Shown here one piece after another: positions 62,982 to 64,000 of a stretch of 64,000 nucleotides of DNA; position 1 is the first letter of the stretch, and every line of letters begins with the position of its first letter. The DNA is from Allomyces macrogynus ATCC 38327 (lineage: Eukaryota; Blastocladiomycota; Blastocladiomycetes; Blastocladiales; Blastocladiaceae), in contig GG745356.1 in NCBI GenBank assembly GCA_000151295.1, positions 7,334-71,333 of the forward strand, given 5' to 3'. The position numbers and the translations under genes are program-made. The notes beneath the pieces were generated by a model, which made no database searches, was not told where the DNA came from, and saw only the letters and a list, made by a program, of their open reading frames with translations.

Positions 62982-63998
62982 TCAATATATGCTCCGATTC
63001 CTCGGCCCACGCAATAACATCTGCGCCTCCCCCGCAGCCGCGACCGCCACCACACCTCTATCCGCCGACACGTGCCCCGCGACCCCGGGCCTGGCGGTCG
63101 TCCTGCGCCCATGATGATGATGCACCACAACCTGCTGCGCCGCCGCCGCCGCCGCCGCGGCCACCGCCGCCTGACTCGCGCTCGCGCGATCCGCCATCGC
63201 CTGCCTCAACACCTGATAATTCCGATCCAACGCAAACTCAATCACGCACCGGTTCTTGATCAACGACATGAGCGGCCACGTCGACTGCTCGCCCTTCTTG
63301 ATCCAGTACGCCATATCAGCCTCAGTCGGATTCGCAAACAAGTTTTTGTAATCGTCGATCGCCAAATCGGGCGTGATCGTCACGTCGCCCGTGATCGTGG
63401 GCGGCGCGACCCATGCGGACACGATTCCCGGGATCAGACCCATCGCCGCGGCTTGGGCTGTCCGGTGCCGGACCTCCATGAGCACGGCGGACGCGAGACG
63501 CGCGACGAGCGAGTGTCGCTCGCGCCATCCGCGCAGGACCATGGGCGCGGCGAGCGCGCCGGCTTGGGAGACAATCATGTGGTTCACGTTGAACAGTTCG
63601 GCGAGTCGGTGGTGCGGCGAGGGATCGCCCGCGGCGGTGGGGGTGGTGGAGGCTGCGAGTGCCGCGGCCGCGGATGCGACGCGGGCCCAGGGGGTTGCTG
63701 TACTGGGTGCTGGCGAGGATGAGCCGGCGACCCAGGTAATGTCGCGCCCCGCCGGACTCCACTTGGTGATCCCGCCGTCCGTTTCCTTGGCAAGCAGCGG
63801 CACCTGCGGGTATAGCGGGTACGTCGCCGCCGTCGATGCGCACGCGGCCGACCAAATGAGTACGTTTGGCGCGGTCAAATAATTGAGAACTTTGGGCGCG
63901 TCATGTGGGCCTTGGTTCGACGGGATCGTGATGTTGAGAATGCGGCGCGTCTTGTGGTAGGCCTCGTCAAACGTCAGGTCGCCAACGTTGCTGCGCAC
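62982..63998 (-). CDS. Patatin-type triacylglycerol lipase (Tgl3/4/5 family), 5' end outside window
   Basis: Fungal Tgl3/4/5 lipases mobilise triacylglycerol from lipid droplets. Only the C-terminal 338 residues are in the window. Visible family segments: NVGDLTFDEAYHKTRRILNI, APKVLNYLTAPNVLIWSAAC, LLAKETDGGITKWSPAGRDI, RLAELFNVNHMIVSQAGAL. The Ser hydrolase motif (GxSxG) would lie upstream, outside the window. At the site of the catalytic Asp (family W-x-D-G-S, then DLPM before RLAELFN) this protein reads W-V-A-G-S followed by an Ala/Ser/Pro/Thr-rich insert of about 40 residues and PSPHH. The SQVNPH motif is also changed to SQAGAL. The enzyme may therefore be catalytically dead, or the region may be mis-assembled or spliced. 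The C-terminus is Ala- and His-rich and ends at 62982. Confidence 0.85.
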   Translation of the reverse strand: MRSNVGDLTFDEAYHKTRRILNITIPSNQGPHDAPKVLNYLTAPNVLIWSAACASTAATYPLYPQVPLLAKETDGGITKWSPAGRDITWVAGSSSPAPSTATPWARVASAAAALAASTTPTAAGDPSPHHRLAELFNVNHMIVSQAGALAAPMVLRGWRERHSLVARLASAVLMEVRHRTAQAAAMGLIPGIVSAWVAPPTITGDVTITPDLAIDDYKNLFANPTEADMAYWIKKGEQSTWPLMSLIKNRCVIEFALDRNYQVLRQAMADRASASQAAVAAAAAAAAQQVVVHHHHGRRTTARPGVAGHVSADRGVVAVAAAGEAQMLLRGPRNRSIY

Positions 63999-64000
63999 GC

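Overview
The window is nuclear DNA from a GC-rich, intron-containing fungus. Genes carry many short introns (about 55-135 nt; GT..AG, often with a CTRAC-like branch site). The gene set points to an early-diverging, flagellated (zoosporic) fungus of the Blastocladiomycota/chytrid type: a fungal Sec66 translocon subunit, a Pbs2/Wis1-type MAPKK, a Tgl3/4/5-type lipase, a centrosomin-motif (CM1) coiled-coil protein, a phytochelatin synthase and a DIRS-type retroelement. That placement is inference; an Allomyces-like genome would fit.

Layout. 1-1.6 kb: remnant of a Ty3/gypsy-like reverse transcriptase. 1.6-16 kb: fumarase (-), ribosomal protein uL23/L25 (+), a tail-anchored unknown (+), mitochondrial Lon protease (-), Sec66 (-), Vps16 (+). 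16.5-24.5 kb: pyruvate kinase (+) with an in-frame open extension beyond its stop, sphingosine-1-phosphate lyase (+) interrupted by a TAG, an unresolved TE-like stretch, and a Pus4/TruB pseudouridine synthase (+) interrupted by a TGA and ending in an RGG/YG-rich tail. 24.58-29.95 kb: one structurally complete but coding-dead DIRS-like element with inverted terminal repeats and an internal complementary region. 30-37.4 kb: GTP cyclohydrolase I (-), a Pbs2/Wis1-type MAPKK (+), a broken or complex membrane-protein locus (+), a METTL2/Trm140-type tRNA m3C methyltransferase (+). 37.8-43.7 kb: two TATA-driven, two-exon, Val/Arg/Glu-rich paralogue-like genes (+) bracketing a decayed tandem gene pair (-). 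44-49.4 kb: inositol-3-phosphate synthase (-) and phytochelatin synthase (+). An assembly gap (202 N) lies at 49,432-49,633. 50-55.5 kb: cytochrome b561-type membrane protein (+) and the CM1 coiled-coil protein (+). 55.9-64 kb: LYAR-type zinc-finger protein (-), Noc3 (+) flanked by two copies of a dispersed repeat, an AT-richer gene-free stretch, and the 3' end of a patatin-type triacylglycerol lipase (-) running off the window.

The genes are mostly unrelated housekeeping genes and form no operon or cluster. Several otherwise well-conserved genes carry a single in-frame stop (S1P lyase, Pus4) or a one-base frame change (fumarase, b561, CM1 protein, methyltransferase). Some frame changes sit in short G or A runs and look like draft-assembly indels. 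The stops are harder to explain that way and could be decay of a redundant gene copy or recoding. The most interesting leads are the coding-like extension after the pyruvate kinase TGA (TGA-CTC), the TGA-CTG inside Pus4, and the pair of valine-rich genes with near-identical promoter and exon architecture.
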